This document shows positions 51,270-59,578 of a stretch of 64,000 nucleotides of DNA, in pieces (positions within the stretch are counted from its first letter, which is position 1; every line of letters begins with the position of its first letter). The notes under the pieces are model-generated. The model saw nothing but the letters and a program-made list of their open reading frames with translations, did no database searches and was not told where the DNA came from. The DNA is from Acetobacter sacchari (GTDB taxonomy: Bacteria; Pseudomonadota; Alphaproteobacteria; Acetobacterales; Acetobacteraceae), in NCBI RefSeq assembly GCF_017377715.1, contig NZ_JAFVMF010000017.1:38189-102188 (forward strand). Reading direction: 5' to 3'. The position numbers were made by a program, and so were the translations under genes.

Positions 51270-52004
51270 ATGGGAAAGCTTGAGGGCAAGGTTGCCGTCA
51301 TCACAGGTGGATCGAGCGGCATGGCGCTGGCGAGCGCCCGGCGGTTCGTTGAAGAAGGCGCCTATGTCTTCATCACCGGCCGACGACAGGAGACGCTGGA
51401 CGAGGCCGTCAAGCTCATTGGCCGGAACGTGACCGGCGTACGCGGTGACGCGGCCAACCTCGACGACCTCGACCGTCTGTTCGACACGGTTAAGCGGGAA
51501 AAAGGTAAGATAGACGTCCTGTATGCAAGCGCCGGCACGGGCGAAGCCCTCCCGCTGGGCGAGATTACCGAGCAGCACTTCGATACAACCTTCAACCTGA
51601 ATGCGCGTGGCACGCTGTTCACGGTTCAGAAGGCGTTACCGCTGTTCAACGATGGCGGGTCGATCTTCATGACCGGCTCAGTGGCCTCGATCAAAGGTTT
51701 CCCCGGTTACAGCGTGTATGCAGCGAGCAAGGCGACACTGCACGCCTTCGCACGCGGATGGCTCAACGAACTAAAGGGCCGGAACATCCGGGTGAACGTG
51801 CTGCACCCGGGGCCGATCGCCACACCGATGCAGGATCAGGTTCTCACCCCGGAAGCGAAGCAGATGTTCGAATCCCTGATTCCGCGAGGAACGATGGGGC
51901 GTCCCGAGGAAATTGCGGCGGCCGCGCTGTTTCTTGCTTCGGACGATTCCAGTTTCGTGAACGGGGTGGAACTGTCTGTCGATGGCGGTTTCTCAGCCAT
52001 CTGA
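51270..52004 (+). CDS. SDR-family oxidoreductase
   Basis: A 244-residue classical short-chain dehydrogenase. Rossmann motif TGGSSGMALASARRF at the N-terminus, a NAG-like YASAG, catalytic Ser in MTGSVASIKGFPGYSV and the YAASK catalytic Tyr/Lys; the C-terminus NGVELSVDGGFSAI is typical. The NNAG motif is changed to ASAG. Substrate is unknown. Likely controlled by the divergent LysR regulator. Confidence 0.9.
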   Translation: MGKLEGKVAVITGGSSGMALASARRFVEEGAYVFITGRRQETLDEAVKLIGRNVTGVRGDAANLDDLDRLFDTVKREKGKIDVLYASAGTGEALPLGEITEQHFDTTFNLNARGTLFTVQKALPLFNDGGSIFMTGSVASIKGFPGYSVYAASKATLHAFARGWLNELKGRNIRVNVLHPGPIATPMQDQVLTPEAKQMFESLIPRGTMGRPEEIAAAALFLASDDSSFVNGVELSVDGGFSAI

Positions 52005-52126
52005 GCACGCACCGGATCGCGACAAATAGCTGATCTGGGGGGCTGAAATGTCCATCGTGAACAGCGTTCCACACTGAACATTTCGTCCGCCAGCATCATC
52101 AATTTCAACACGGACTGGAAAATGAC

Positions 52127-52726
52127 ATGAGCTACGCGATTATTGGTTTTGGCAAGATTGGCCAGGCCCTCGCCCACGCCTTCGCCCGCAAGAACATCGA
52201 CGTGACCGTCGCGAGCCGTCGGCCGCCCGAGGCGTTGGAGCCACAGGCCCGGGCAATTGGACCCACGGTCGTCGCGAGGTCGCTGCAGAAGGCGCTCGAG
52301 GCTGACACGATCATGCTGGCGGTCCCGTTTGAGCAACATCGTGAAGTTGCGAAGATCCTGCCGAGTTGGAAAGACAAGACGGTCATCGACGCAATGAATT
52401 CGCAGGCTCCTCTTGTGGAGATGGACGGACTCCTATCCTCCGCCTTCGCCGCAAAGGCATTCATCGGCGCACGGTTTGTAAAAGCGTTCAATCACCTGAT
52501 TGCTGCCACCCTGGCCACCGACCCGGTCGTCGAAGGCGGGCACCGGGTCGTCTTTCTGTCGAGCGACGCCGAGGATGCGACCGCACCCGTCGCGGCGTTA
52601 GCCAGGCAACTCGGATTTGCACCCGTCAAGCTGGGAAAACTCGACGAGGGTGGCGCGCTGGTGCATGCACGCGGCCACGTTTGGGGACCGTTTATTTTTC
52701 AGGATTTGTTCAAGAAGGAGACATGA
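52127..52726 (+). CDS. NADPH-dependent F420 reductase-like protein
   Basis: A 199-residue Rossmann protein of the F420-dependent NADP oxidoreductase/dinucleotide-binding family: YAIIGFGKIGQALAHAFARK, VASRRPPEALE, MLAVPFEQHREVAKIL, VIDAMNSQAPL, VKAFNHLIAATLATDP. Proteobacterial members rarely use F420 and are poorly understood; they may act on NADP-linked substrates. It follows the SDR by about 120 bases on the same strand and may share its regulation. Confidence 0.85.
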   Translation: MSYAIIGFGKIGQALAHAFARKNIDVTVASRRPPEALEPQARAIGPTVVARSLQKALEADTIMLAVPFEQHREVAKILPSWKDKTVIDAMNSQAPLVEMDGLLSSAFAAKAFIGARFVKAFNHLIAATLATDPVVEGGHRVVFLSSDAEDATAPVAALARQLGFAPVKLGKLDEGGALVHARGHVWGPFIFQDLFKKET

Positions 52727-52751
52727 GGGCGCGCGGGCCGGGCCTCGCCCT

Positions 52752-53885
52752 CTATTCGGCCCGCAGATGAAACTGTGTGATTTCGGCTGGCACGCCCAGT
52801 CGAAGCGCAAAGCCGGGCCATAGGCCGGTCCCGTTACTGACATACAGCGTCATGCCGCCCACCTGGTAGCGCCCGGAGACAAAGCCGTTATTGCCACGCG
52901 CGACGAGCCGGTCGAGGCCACGGATCATCCCGCCATGCGTATGACCCGAGAGCTGAAGCACGACCCCACGCGCCGCCGCGGCCCGGGCGTCGCCAGGCTG
53001 ATGATCGAGCAGCACGACCGGTGCATGTGTCGGCGCGCCTGCCAGCGCGGCGTCGAAATCCGGCTCCACCTCACCGTGTCGACGCGCCGAGCGATCCGTT
53101 ACACCCGCGATCACCAGATGAGCAGTTTCGCGCGTTATAACCTTGTGCTGGTTTTCCAGCATATCGAAACCCAGTGCCGACAGGTGCCGTATCCAGGCAG
53201 CGTAATCGAAGAAATATTCATGGTTGCCCGGAGCCGCCAGTACGCCATCGGGTGCGTGCAGGGCTGCGAGCGGTGCGACGTCGGCACGGCGCATCTCTAC
53301 CGACCCGTCGATGAAATCCCCCGTCACGACAATCAGATCGGCGCTCGCCGCGTTTGCCCGCTCCACGACACGAGCGGTCCACTTTGCAGAGAAGAGCCGC
53401 GTGATATGCAGATCGCTCAACTGGATCAGCCGGTATCCGTCGAACTGCGCGGACAAACCGCGTATAGCGACGGTCACGTCCCTGACATGCGGCACCCGCA
53501 GCGCGTTGGCGACGCCAATGGCGGCGAGCAGCCCGGCCAGTGCACCCACGACAACCCGGGCCGGCGTGCCGATAAAAACCGGTTGCCACTCGACCAGCGC
53601 GATCACCAGCGCGCCGAGATCAAGCGCGAGTTGCAGCAGCGTAAGAAACAGAATCGTCCCGACTGCCCAATTGAACAGAATGATGAGCGGTCGCGGAAAT
53701 TCAGGCGCGAACACCGAGCCTGAAGAGAGCCTGCTCCAGAACTGGTATTGTGACGCCACGATGACGAAGACGGACGCCAGAAGTTTCACAGCGATCGGAA
53801 GAGGGAGTGGCCACAACCAGTTCAGAATTACGATCGACAGGAGCAGGCCGAAAACGATAACGCGCACCAGTATGGATATCCTCAT
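52752..53885 (-). CDS. Membrane-anchored metallophosphoesterase
   Basis: A 377-residue protein with four to five N-terminal membrane helices (residues about 1-130) and a calcineurin-like phosphoesterase domain: QLSDLHITR, VVTGDFIDGSVE, APGNHEYFFDYAAW, LDHQPGD and LSGHTHGGMIRG supply the dinuclear-metal ligands. It resembles YkuE/YaeI-type enzymes that may act on lipid-linked or UDP-sugar phosphates. The ATG at 53885 begins the first helix. Convergent with the preceding gene (25-base gap). Confidence 0.9.
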   Translation of the reverse strand: MRISILVRVIVFGLLLSIVILNWLWPLPLPIAVKLLASVFVIVASQYQFWSRLSSGSVFAPEFPRPLIILFNWAVGTILFLTLLQLALDLGALVIALVEWQPVFIGTPARVVVGALAGLLAAIGVANALRVPHVRDVTVAIRGLSAQFDGYRLIQLSDLHITRLFSAKWTARVVERANAASADLIVVTGDFIDGSVEMRRADVAPLAALHAPDGVLAAPGNHEYFFDYAAWIRHLSALGFDMLENQHKVITRETAHLVIAGVTDRSARRHGEVEPDFDAALAGAPTHAPVVLLDHQPGDARAAAARGVVLQLSGHTHGGMIRGLDRLVARGNNGFVSGRYQVGGMTLYVSNGTGLWPGFALRLGVPAEITQFHLRAE

Positions 53886-53975
53886 GGATAGGTGGGCCCG
53901 ACGGCAAGTGTTGGCCGTCGGCGCCGGGTCAATCTGCAAGCTTGCCCTTATCGAAGCGCTGTTCGCGCGAATGCG

Positions 53976-54956
53976 TCAGGCGAAGCGTTCGCCGACCATC
54001 TCCTCGCTTTTTGTCCACAGGGCTTCGGCGTGTGCCGGATCAAGAGCGTAGGCGCGTACGCCCGCGTTGACCAGACTGATCGGCTGGTCGTTCGGCACGA
54101 CATCGCTGACGTGGCAATCCTCGCAGTAATGAGCGCCTACCGCACCGGCTTCAGCCACGACACCGGCCCAGACCGAGGTTGCAGCCCCCTGCGGGATGCT
54201 CTTGAACTGGAACGGCTTCTGGCCCTCGGCAGCGGCCTGTTCGTTGATCTGGCTTACCATGGCTTCGATCTCGCCAGGCGCCATGTGCCGCACCAGTTCC
54301 GTCATGATTCCACCGGGGTGAACCGCTGTCGCCCGCACGCCCCGTGCGCGATGCCGCGCATCGAAGGCAACGGCGAAGAGAATATTGGCGGTCTTGGAAC
54401 GTCCATAGGCCACGAACGGCACGTACGGCGTGTGCTCGAAATTCGGATCGTCGAGATCGACATCGGCGAAGCGATGTCCGGCCGAGGACACATTGACCAG
54501 TCGCGCGCCGTCGTGCAGTAGTCCGGCAATTCGGTTGACCAGAACGAAATGTCCCAGATGGTTGGTGCCGAACTGCGTCTCGAACCCGTCCTTCGTATGC
54601 CCGAATGGTGTCGCCATCACGCCCGCGTTGGCGATGACCAGGTCGAAGGGCGTGCCTTGCGCATTCAGACGGTCGGCGCAGGCACGCACACTTGCCAGAT
54701 CCGCAAGGTCGAGCGCGGTGAGTTCGAATGCTCCGCCTCCTTGCGACGCGGCCACGCGAACCTGATCGGTTGCGCGTTCCGCTTTTGCAAGATCGCGCGC
54801 CGCGCCCACGACATGCGCGCCATGACCTGCCAGTGCCCGGGCCGTTTCAATACCCAGTCCGGCGGAAACGCCGGTCACGAGAACGCGCTTGCCTTTCAGG
54901 GATACGCCGGAGAGAACATCGTCGGTCGTCGAGGTCGCGTCAAAGATCTGAGTCAT
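53976..54956 (-). CDS. SDR-family oxidoreductase (retinol dehydrogenase-like)
   Basis: A 326-residue extended SDR: KRVLVTGVSAGLGIETARAL, DLVIANAGVMATPFGHTKDG, FGTNHLGHFVLVNRI, NVSSAGHRFADVDLDDPNFE and YGRSKTANILFAVAF (catalytic Tyr/Lys), HPGGIMTELVRH. Cofactor is probably NADP. It is divergent from the TetR gene at 55079, with paired operator half-sites between, so it is the likely target of that repressor. Confidence 0.9.
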   Translation of the reverse strand: MTQIFDATSTTDDVLSGVSLKGKRVLVTGVSAGLGIETARALAGHGAHVVGAARDLAKAERATDQVRVAASQGGGAFELTALDLADLASVRACADRLNAQGTPFDLVIANAGVMATPFGHTKDGFETQFGTNHLGHFVLVNRIAGLLHDGARLVNVSSAGHRFADVDLDDPNFEHTPYVPFVAYGRSKTANILFAVAFDARHRARGVRATAVHPGGIMTELVRHMAPGEIEAMVSQINEQAAAEGQKPFQFKSIPQGAATSVWAGVVAEAGAVGAHYCEDCHVSDVVPNDQPISLVNAGVRAYALDPAHAEALWTKSEEMVGERFA

Positions 54957-55028
54957 GAGTAGAACTCCCTTGGAACGGTGCGGGCACTTCTTGCCGAAAT
55001 GGCAACATTGGCTTTATGTGGAGCATCG

Positions 55029-55060
55029 CTCCGTTTGATATATACGGAGGAGTACTCCGT
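55029..55060. promoter_or_regulatory. Triple half-site operator of the TetR gene at 55079
   Basis: CTCCGT (55029-55034), ACGGAG (55044-55049) and CTCCGT (55055-55060) alternate in orientation, giving one dyad with a 9-base spacer and one with a 5-base spacer that share the central half-site. The array lies between the divergent SDR and tetR genes, 20-50 bases before tetR. Confidence 0.65.
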
Positions 55061-55078
55061 TTAACAAGAGAGTGACCG

Positions 55079-55660
55079 GTGACCGACGTGAAAAAGCCTC
55101 GCCGTCGACCGCGCAGCGACGGTCAGCGCAATAGGGAACATCTCCTGGCAGTGGCCAAAGCCGCGTTTACGATGGGTGAAGTCGACATCGCTTTGGATGA
55201 CGTCGCACGCCGCGCGGGCGTGGGGATTGGCACGCTCTATCGTCATTTTCCCAGCCGCGACGCTCTCATCGAGGCGGTTTATCGCGTTGAACTGGACCGC
55301 CTTGCCGAAGCGGCTCCTGTTTTGGCTGCGCAACATCCTCCAGTGGAGGCGCTTCGCGCATGGATGCGACTGTTCGTGGATTACATCGCTGCCAAGCAGG
55401 TCATAGCCCCGGCACTCAACGGATTGGTGAGCGGCACGGGAGCCCTCTATGCGCAATCGGGCGATATTCTCAAAGCCGCAGCCAACGACCTGGTGTCGAC
55501 TGCCGTCGCTGCGGGAGACCTACGCGACGATATTGAACCGCTGGATCTGCTGAGGGCGCTGGCGGGCGTGTCGAATTTCGCGGCTGGTCCCGGCTGGGAA
55601 AGTAGTGCAAAACGCTTGGTCGATATCCTCATCGCGGGCTCGCGAACATCGGTTTCCTAG
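55079..55660 (+). CDS. TetR-family repressor
   Basis: A 193-residue regulator: RRRPRSDGQRNREHLLAVAK, AFTMGEVDIALDDVARRAGV, GIGTLYRHFPSRDALIEAVY form the TetR HTH, and the C-terminal part is a helical ligand domain of the PF21597-like type (LRAWMRLFVDYIAAKQVI). A GTG at 55079 is the start. Expected to repress the divergent SDR gene and itself through the CTCCGT/ACGGAG sites. Confidence 0.9.
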   Translation: MTDVKKPRRRPRSDGQRNREHLLAVAKAAFTMGEVDIALDDVARRAGVGIGTLYRHFPSRDALIEAVYRVELDRLAEAAPVLAAQHPPVEALRAWMRLFVDYIAAKQVIAPALNGLVSGTGALYAQSGDILKAAANDLVSTAVAAGDLRDDIEPLDLLRALAGVSNFAAGPGWESSAKRLVDILIAGSRTSVS

Positions 55661-55770
55661 ATCGCCCGCGTCGAGACTCTGCCTGCTTCGCGACAGCGCC
55701 AAAGTTCTTAGGTGGTGTGTCGAATACTACATAAATCCGGGAAATTATGGTTGTGCGTCCGTTACGCCGT

Positions 55771-56427
55771 CTAAAGGTCCTTTATGCTGTCTGGAGCACG
55801 CCGAAACGGCTCCAGCCGGTACGCTAGATAGAGACGGTGCATCCGTCGCAATTCGTCAGGCGCGCCAGGTGTCGTGGGCGCGTCCTGCGCGAGCATGCCA
55901 CGCAACACTTTCATACTGTTTAGAACGACCGCAGCAATATCTCTCGCCAATACCTCCTCCAACCCGGGCGCACAGACACGCAACGCTGCCGCAATTCCGG
56001 CTATGGCATGTCCTCGTGCACGATCACGGATCTCCATCCTGTCAGTCCGTGCCTCCATCAGAGCGGACAGGGATTTCACACGAGGATGAAGCGTGACAAG
56101 CAGTTCGATCAGGACGTCCGCCAGAGCATCCGGGGATAGCGTAGCGGCACGTTTGGCGAGTGCCTCGTATTCGTCTTCCAGAATGGCGATATGCCGTTGC
56201 ACCAAAGCGTCCGCCACCGCCTCTTTGTTTGGAAAGAAACGATAGAGCGAGCCGATTTTTGCTCCGGCGCGCACGGCGATCTCCGCCATGGTCGTCGCCT
56301 CGTACCCTCGTTCCGCCATGAGGTCGGACGCGGCCTCCAGTAATTCCTCGACGCGCTGACGCCCAGCCGCGCGCAGCGGTTGAAGAGATGTCCGTTTACC
56401 CCTTGACGAATTTGAGTCTATCCTCAA
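55771..56427 (-). CDS. TetR-family repressor of the isochorismatase/MFS unit
   Basis: A 218-residue TetR regulator: RQRVEELLEAASDLMAERGY, ATTMAEIAVRAGAKIGSLYR, FFPNKEAVADALVQRH, then a helical effector domain. The start is a TTG at 56427, which lies inside a TTGAG-N6-CTCAA site; no better start precedes the HTH. It is divergent from the isochorismatase-like gene and very probably controls it and the following exporter. Confidence 0.85.
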   Translation of the reverse strand: MRIDSNSSRGKRTSLQPLRAAGRQRVEELLEAASDLMAERGYEATTMAEIAVRAGAKIGSLYRFFPNKEAVADALVQRHIAILEDEYEALAKRAATLSPDALADVLIELLVTLHPRVKSLSALMEARTDRMEIRDRARGHAIAGIAAALRVCAPGLEEVLARDIAAVVLNSMKVLRGMLAQDAPTTPGAPDELRRMHRLYLAYRLEPFRRAPDSIKDL

Positions 56428-56456
56428 ATAATGCTCCTGCTTGAGTACCTACTCAA
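56411..56456. promoter_or_regulatory. Two TTGAG-N6-CTCAA operators
   Basis: TTGAG-TCTATC-CTCAA (56412-56427, flanked by T and A to give TTTGAG/CTCAAA) and TTGAG-TACCTA-CTCAA (56441-56456, whose arms extend to TTGAGTA/TACTCAA). The same half-site and spacing occur 29 bases apart in the tetR/isochorismatase divergent promoter. Confidence 0.75.
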
Positions 56457-56529
56457 CTTACTAACGTTTCCGCGCGTTCCGGACAACAGTTCGGGACGAC
56501 GGTCAAACGTCAACAGCGAAGGTCTTGCC

Positions 56530-57096
56530 ATGATTTCACTCCCAGCCAGCAGGACGGCCCTCGTCCTGATCGATCTCCAGAAGGGCATTACGGGGCTTCC
56601 CCTGGCTCCGACATCGGGTGCGGCGATTGTTGAGAGATCGAAAGAGCTCGCAACGCGTTTCCGGGCTGCTGGGGCTCCGGTCGTTCTGGTTAATGTAGCG
56701 TTTGCGCCAGATTTCGCCGATGCCGTGCATGCGGTCGTCGATCGCTCCTTTTCACCGCCTGGCGGCTTCGCACCAGACTGGACAGAACTGGTCGAGGGGC
56801 TTGCCGAACCGACCGATCTGCGCATCACGAAACGGCAATGGGGTGCCTTCTACGGCACGGATCTCGATCTCCAGTTACGGCGACGTGGTATCACGACCAT
56901 CGTGCTCGGCGGAATCGCCACCAATCTGGGTGTGGAATCTACCGCCAGAGCGGCGCATGAGCATGGATACAACGTCGTGCTCGTCGAGGATGTCATGTCC
57001 ACATTCACCGAAGACATGCAGCGCTTTGCCTGTGAGGAGATTTTTCCGCGCCTTGGCCGTGTGACGACGAGCGAGGCGATCGCGCTGGATGCGTAA
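56530..57096 (+). CDS. Isochorismatase-like hydrolase lacking the catalytic Cys
   Basis: A 188-residue cysteine-hydrolase-fold protein. Asp in VLIDLQKG (about residue 15) and Lys in ITKRQWGAFYGTDLD are present, but the nucleophile position in GGIATNLGVESTARAA holds Gly where most members have Cys. This GVEST variant also occurs in the YecD-like subgroup, so it may be a family feature rather than damage. The ATG at 56530 has a GAAGG site; a longer frame from 56431 runs through the operators. Substrate unknown. Confidence 0.85.
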   Translation: MISLPASRTALVLIDLQKGITGLPLAPTSGAAIVERSKELATRFRAAGAPVVLVNVAFAPDFADAVHAVVDRSFSPPGGFAPDWTELVEGLAEPTDLRITKRQWGAFYGTDLDLQLRRRGITTIVLGGIATNLGVESTARAAHEHGYNVVLVEDVMSTFTEDMQRFACEEIFPRLGRVTTSEAIALDA

Positions 57097-57144
57097 GTCC
57101 ATGGCGGATGTCTGCGCGTCTCGCGGTTCCCAGCGAGATCATTC

Positions 57145-58569
57145 ATGAACGCCAGAACGTCGTCACCAGCCTCAGGCCCGGATCAACTGCCTCCGGGCAC
57201 CTGGAAAATCGTGAGCGTTGCGGCGATCGGATCTTTCATGGCGCAACTGGACGCCACGATCGTCAATGTGTCGCTACCAGATCTTGTCACGACCCTGCAC
57301 GCGCCATTTTCTCTCATACAGTGGGTGGTCAGCGGTTATCTGCTGGCGCTCGCCCTGACGCTGCCGCTGAATGGATGGCTCGTAAGCCGCCTCGGGGGGC
57401 GAGCGGTCTATTTATGGTGCTTCGGTGCCTTCACGCTGACATCAGGTCTGTGCGCGCTGGCGTGGTCAGCGCCGTCGCTGATCGTATTCCGTCTGCTGCA
57501 AGGCATGGCGGGCGGTCTGCTCGCACCCATGGCGCAGATGACGGTTGCCCGGGTGGCGGGCCGACAGATGCCGAGGGTTGCGAGCGCAATGACGGCACCT
57601 GTTCTGCTCGCGCCGCTTCTTGGACCCGTCGTCGCCGGTGCCATTCTCTCCGTCGCGTCTTGGCGCTGGATCTTTCTTCTCAATGTGCCGGTCGGGCTTG
57701 CGGCTTTTGCCCTTGCTGTTCTGTTTCTCCCGGACGACAGGCATGACGAGCGCCCTCGGCCGCTTGACCTGGTAGGGCTCGGATTTCTTGCGCCCGCTCT
57801 CGTCTCGTTTCTCTACGGCATGGATCATGTCGCCCGGCCTTATGGACAGGCGACCTTAGGCGCGTCCCTCGTACTGTTCGTCCTGTATGTCCGATCCGCG
57901 CGACGCAAGGGCGATGACGCGCTGATCGACCTGCGCCTGCTGCGTACGCCTGCCTTTTCGGTATCGGCGATCATCATGTTTCTGACGAACGGGGTGTCGT
58001 TCGCTGGTCAGATGCTGCTACCCGTATGGCTGATCCACGCCTGCGGTGTCTCGCCCGAGCGGACGGGCCTGTTCATGGCACCCCTGGGTCTAGGGATGAT
58101 GTGCGTCTATCCGCTCATTGGCCGTCTGAGTGACCGGTTTGACGCGCGCGATCTGACCGGTTGCGGGGTTCTTATCTCGTTGGTCGGAACAGTGATTTTG
58201 GTGGTGCTTGCCTATAGCGGTCTGAACGTTGCCCTGCTGAGCATAGCATTGTTGCTGCGTGGCGGCGGCGGGGGTGCCGTCGGCATTCCGGCGATGAGCG
58301 CGGGATACGCTTCGATCGCCCGCGCGGATATCCCGATGGCGACAACTGCGCTGAACATCATGCAAAGGATCGGAGGGCCGACATTGATTACAGCGTGCGC
58401 CACATTCCTTGGGTGGCGGCTTGCGACAGTCGCTCCGTCTCATGTCGCGTCAGAGGCTTATGCCGAGACATTTGGATTGCTCGCTTTATTTCATGGCGCT
58501 CTATTGCTCGCCACGCGCTTCATCAACCAATCAGAAAACAACCGGCAGGCAGGACAACCTTCGACCTGA
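57145..58569 (+). CDS. DHA2-family (EmrB/QacA) multidrug exporter
   Basis: A 474-residue MFS protein with about 14 hydrophobic segments. Family signatures: FMAQLDATIVNVSLPDL in helix 1, QWVVSGYLLALALTLPLNGW in helix 2, and RLLQGMAGGLLAPMAQMTVAR in helix 4; PVLLAPLLGPVVAGAIL is the antiporter motif C. It should export hydrophobic or cationic compounds by proton antiport. It starts 48 bases after the isochorismatase-like gene and is likely in the same TetR-controlled unit. Confidence 0.92.
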   Translation: MNARTSSPASGPDQLPPGTWKIVSVAAIGSFMAQLDATIVNVSLPDLVTTLHAPFSLIQWVVSGYLLALALTLPLNGWLVSRLGGRAVYLWCFGAFTLTSGLCALAWSAPSLIVFRLLQGMAGGLLAPMAQMTVARVAGRQMPRVASAMTAPVLLAPLLGPVVAGAILSVASWRWIFLLNVPVGLAAFALAVLFLPDDRHDERPRPLDLVGLGFLAPALVSFLYGMDHVARPYGQATLGASLVLFVLYVRSARRKGDDALIDLRLLRTPAFSVSAIIMFLTNGVSFAGQMLLPVWLIHACGVSPERTGLFMAPLGLGMMCVYPLIGRLSDRFDARDLTGCGVLISLVGTVILVVLAYSGLNVALLSIALLLRGGGGGAVGIPAMSAGYASIARADIPMATTALNIMQRIGGPTLITACATFLGWRLATVAPSHVASEAYAETFGLLALFHGALLLATRFINQSENNRQAGQPST

Positions 58570-58736
58570 TTGTATTTTGAGTGCTTACGTGAAAATGCAA
58601 CTCAGGCAAGTTCTGGAAAATTTTTCTGCTTTGAGGGCGACAGCCGACATGACAATGAAGGACGCGGGACAGAGATCGTCCCTGCGTCGCAAAGCCAGAC
58701 TGGCAACTCGCGCCGACCTGGTTCATTGTTTACGTA

Positions 58737-59459
58737 ATGAATCCGTTTCGTTCGCCCGATAACGACCATCCCCTGTCGCATGCCCTCATCCTGAAGGCCG
58801 CACTGCTGACGATCGGCTATATTGAGAAACACGGCCCGATCGGCCTCACGCCCAGCAAGGCGCTGAAACGCTATTTTGTCGCGTGGGCCGCCGAGGCATT
58901 TGACTGGCCCGGCTATACGGTCGAAGACCTCTATGCCGTCAACAAAGTTCTCAATGAACACGATTTTCCGCCGCTGGTGATCCTGCATGAGGTTCTGCTC
59001 AGTGCGAAGCTCGCAAGGCATTTCAAGGGAACCCTGCGACTGACCGACCTGGCGAGAAAGCTCAGATCGGAGCCAGCCCGGCTCTGGATGCTGTTGACGA
59101 CCCATCTTCTCTTTGTCATCGACCACAGCCCTTATACCCGAAGCGATGAACCACTGTTCGGCAACTGGGATATCTTTCTCAACGTCATCAATATCGAAGC
59201 TCAGGTTGCCGTCACCGAAGAGCGGCTGTGTTCGGTTCTCTACGGGGGCGAGGAAGAAGATATCCGTCGCCGGGATTTCAAGCTGACCGCCAGTCTTTAC
59301 GTCCATGTCCTGCGACCGCTGTGCTGGGCAGGACTGCTCAACGAGCACCGAACAGGCACCGGCTTCAGCAGACGGGATTTCTATACCAAAACGCCCTTAT
59401 GGCCAGCAGCCCTTAGCCTTGAAACGGATCGACACCTGCACCCGGCGACCCGTCACTGA
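58737..59459 (+). CDS. Conserved hypothetical protein
   Basis: A 240-residue soluble protein. The N-terminal half (DHPLSHALILKAALLTIGYI, EKHGPIGLTPSKALKRYFVA, FDWPGYTVEDLYAVNKVLNE, DFPPLVILHEVLLSAKLARH) is a compact helical domain I have seen in unannotated bacterial proteins, often on mobile elements; the remainder is a winged-helix-like helical region. No catalytic residues or membrane segments are evident. It lies between the cargo block and parB, convergent with the latter. Confidence 0.65.
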   Translation: MNPFRSPDNDHPLSHALILKAALLTIGYIEKHGPIGLTPSKALKRYFVAWAAEAFDWPGYTVEDLYAVNKVLNEHDFPPLVILHEVLLSAKLARHFKGTLRLTDLARKLRSEPARLWMLLTTHLLFVIDHSPYTRSDEPLFGNWDIFLNVINIEAQVAVTEERLCSVLYGGEEEDIRRRDFKLTASLYVHVLRPLCWAGLLNEHRTGTGFSRRDFYTKTPLWPAALSLETDRHLHPATRH

Positions 59460-59526
59460 CTCCAACCGGCCACCAACCCGGGTGTACGTTGCAACGGCTG
59501 TGCCCGGATACAGTCTCGTCCAATAC

Positions 59527-59557
59527 AAAAGGCGGCTCCCGAAGATCGGAAGCCGCC
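59527..59557 (-). terminator. Rho-independent terminator after parB
   Basis: Read on the minus strand: GGCGGCTTCCG-ATCTT-CGGGAGCCGCC followed by TTTTG. One mismatch in an 11-bp stem. It lies 21 bases after the parB stop. Confidence 0.82.
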
Positions 59558-59578
59558 CATGATATTCATCGACAGATC

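Noticed and set aside
58602..59348. 248-codon minus-strand open frame opposite the hypothetical gene at 58737
   Set aside because: The plus-strand frame has the more natural composition and a conserved-looking N-terminal domain; the minus-strand frame looks like its shadow.
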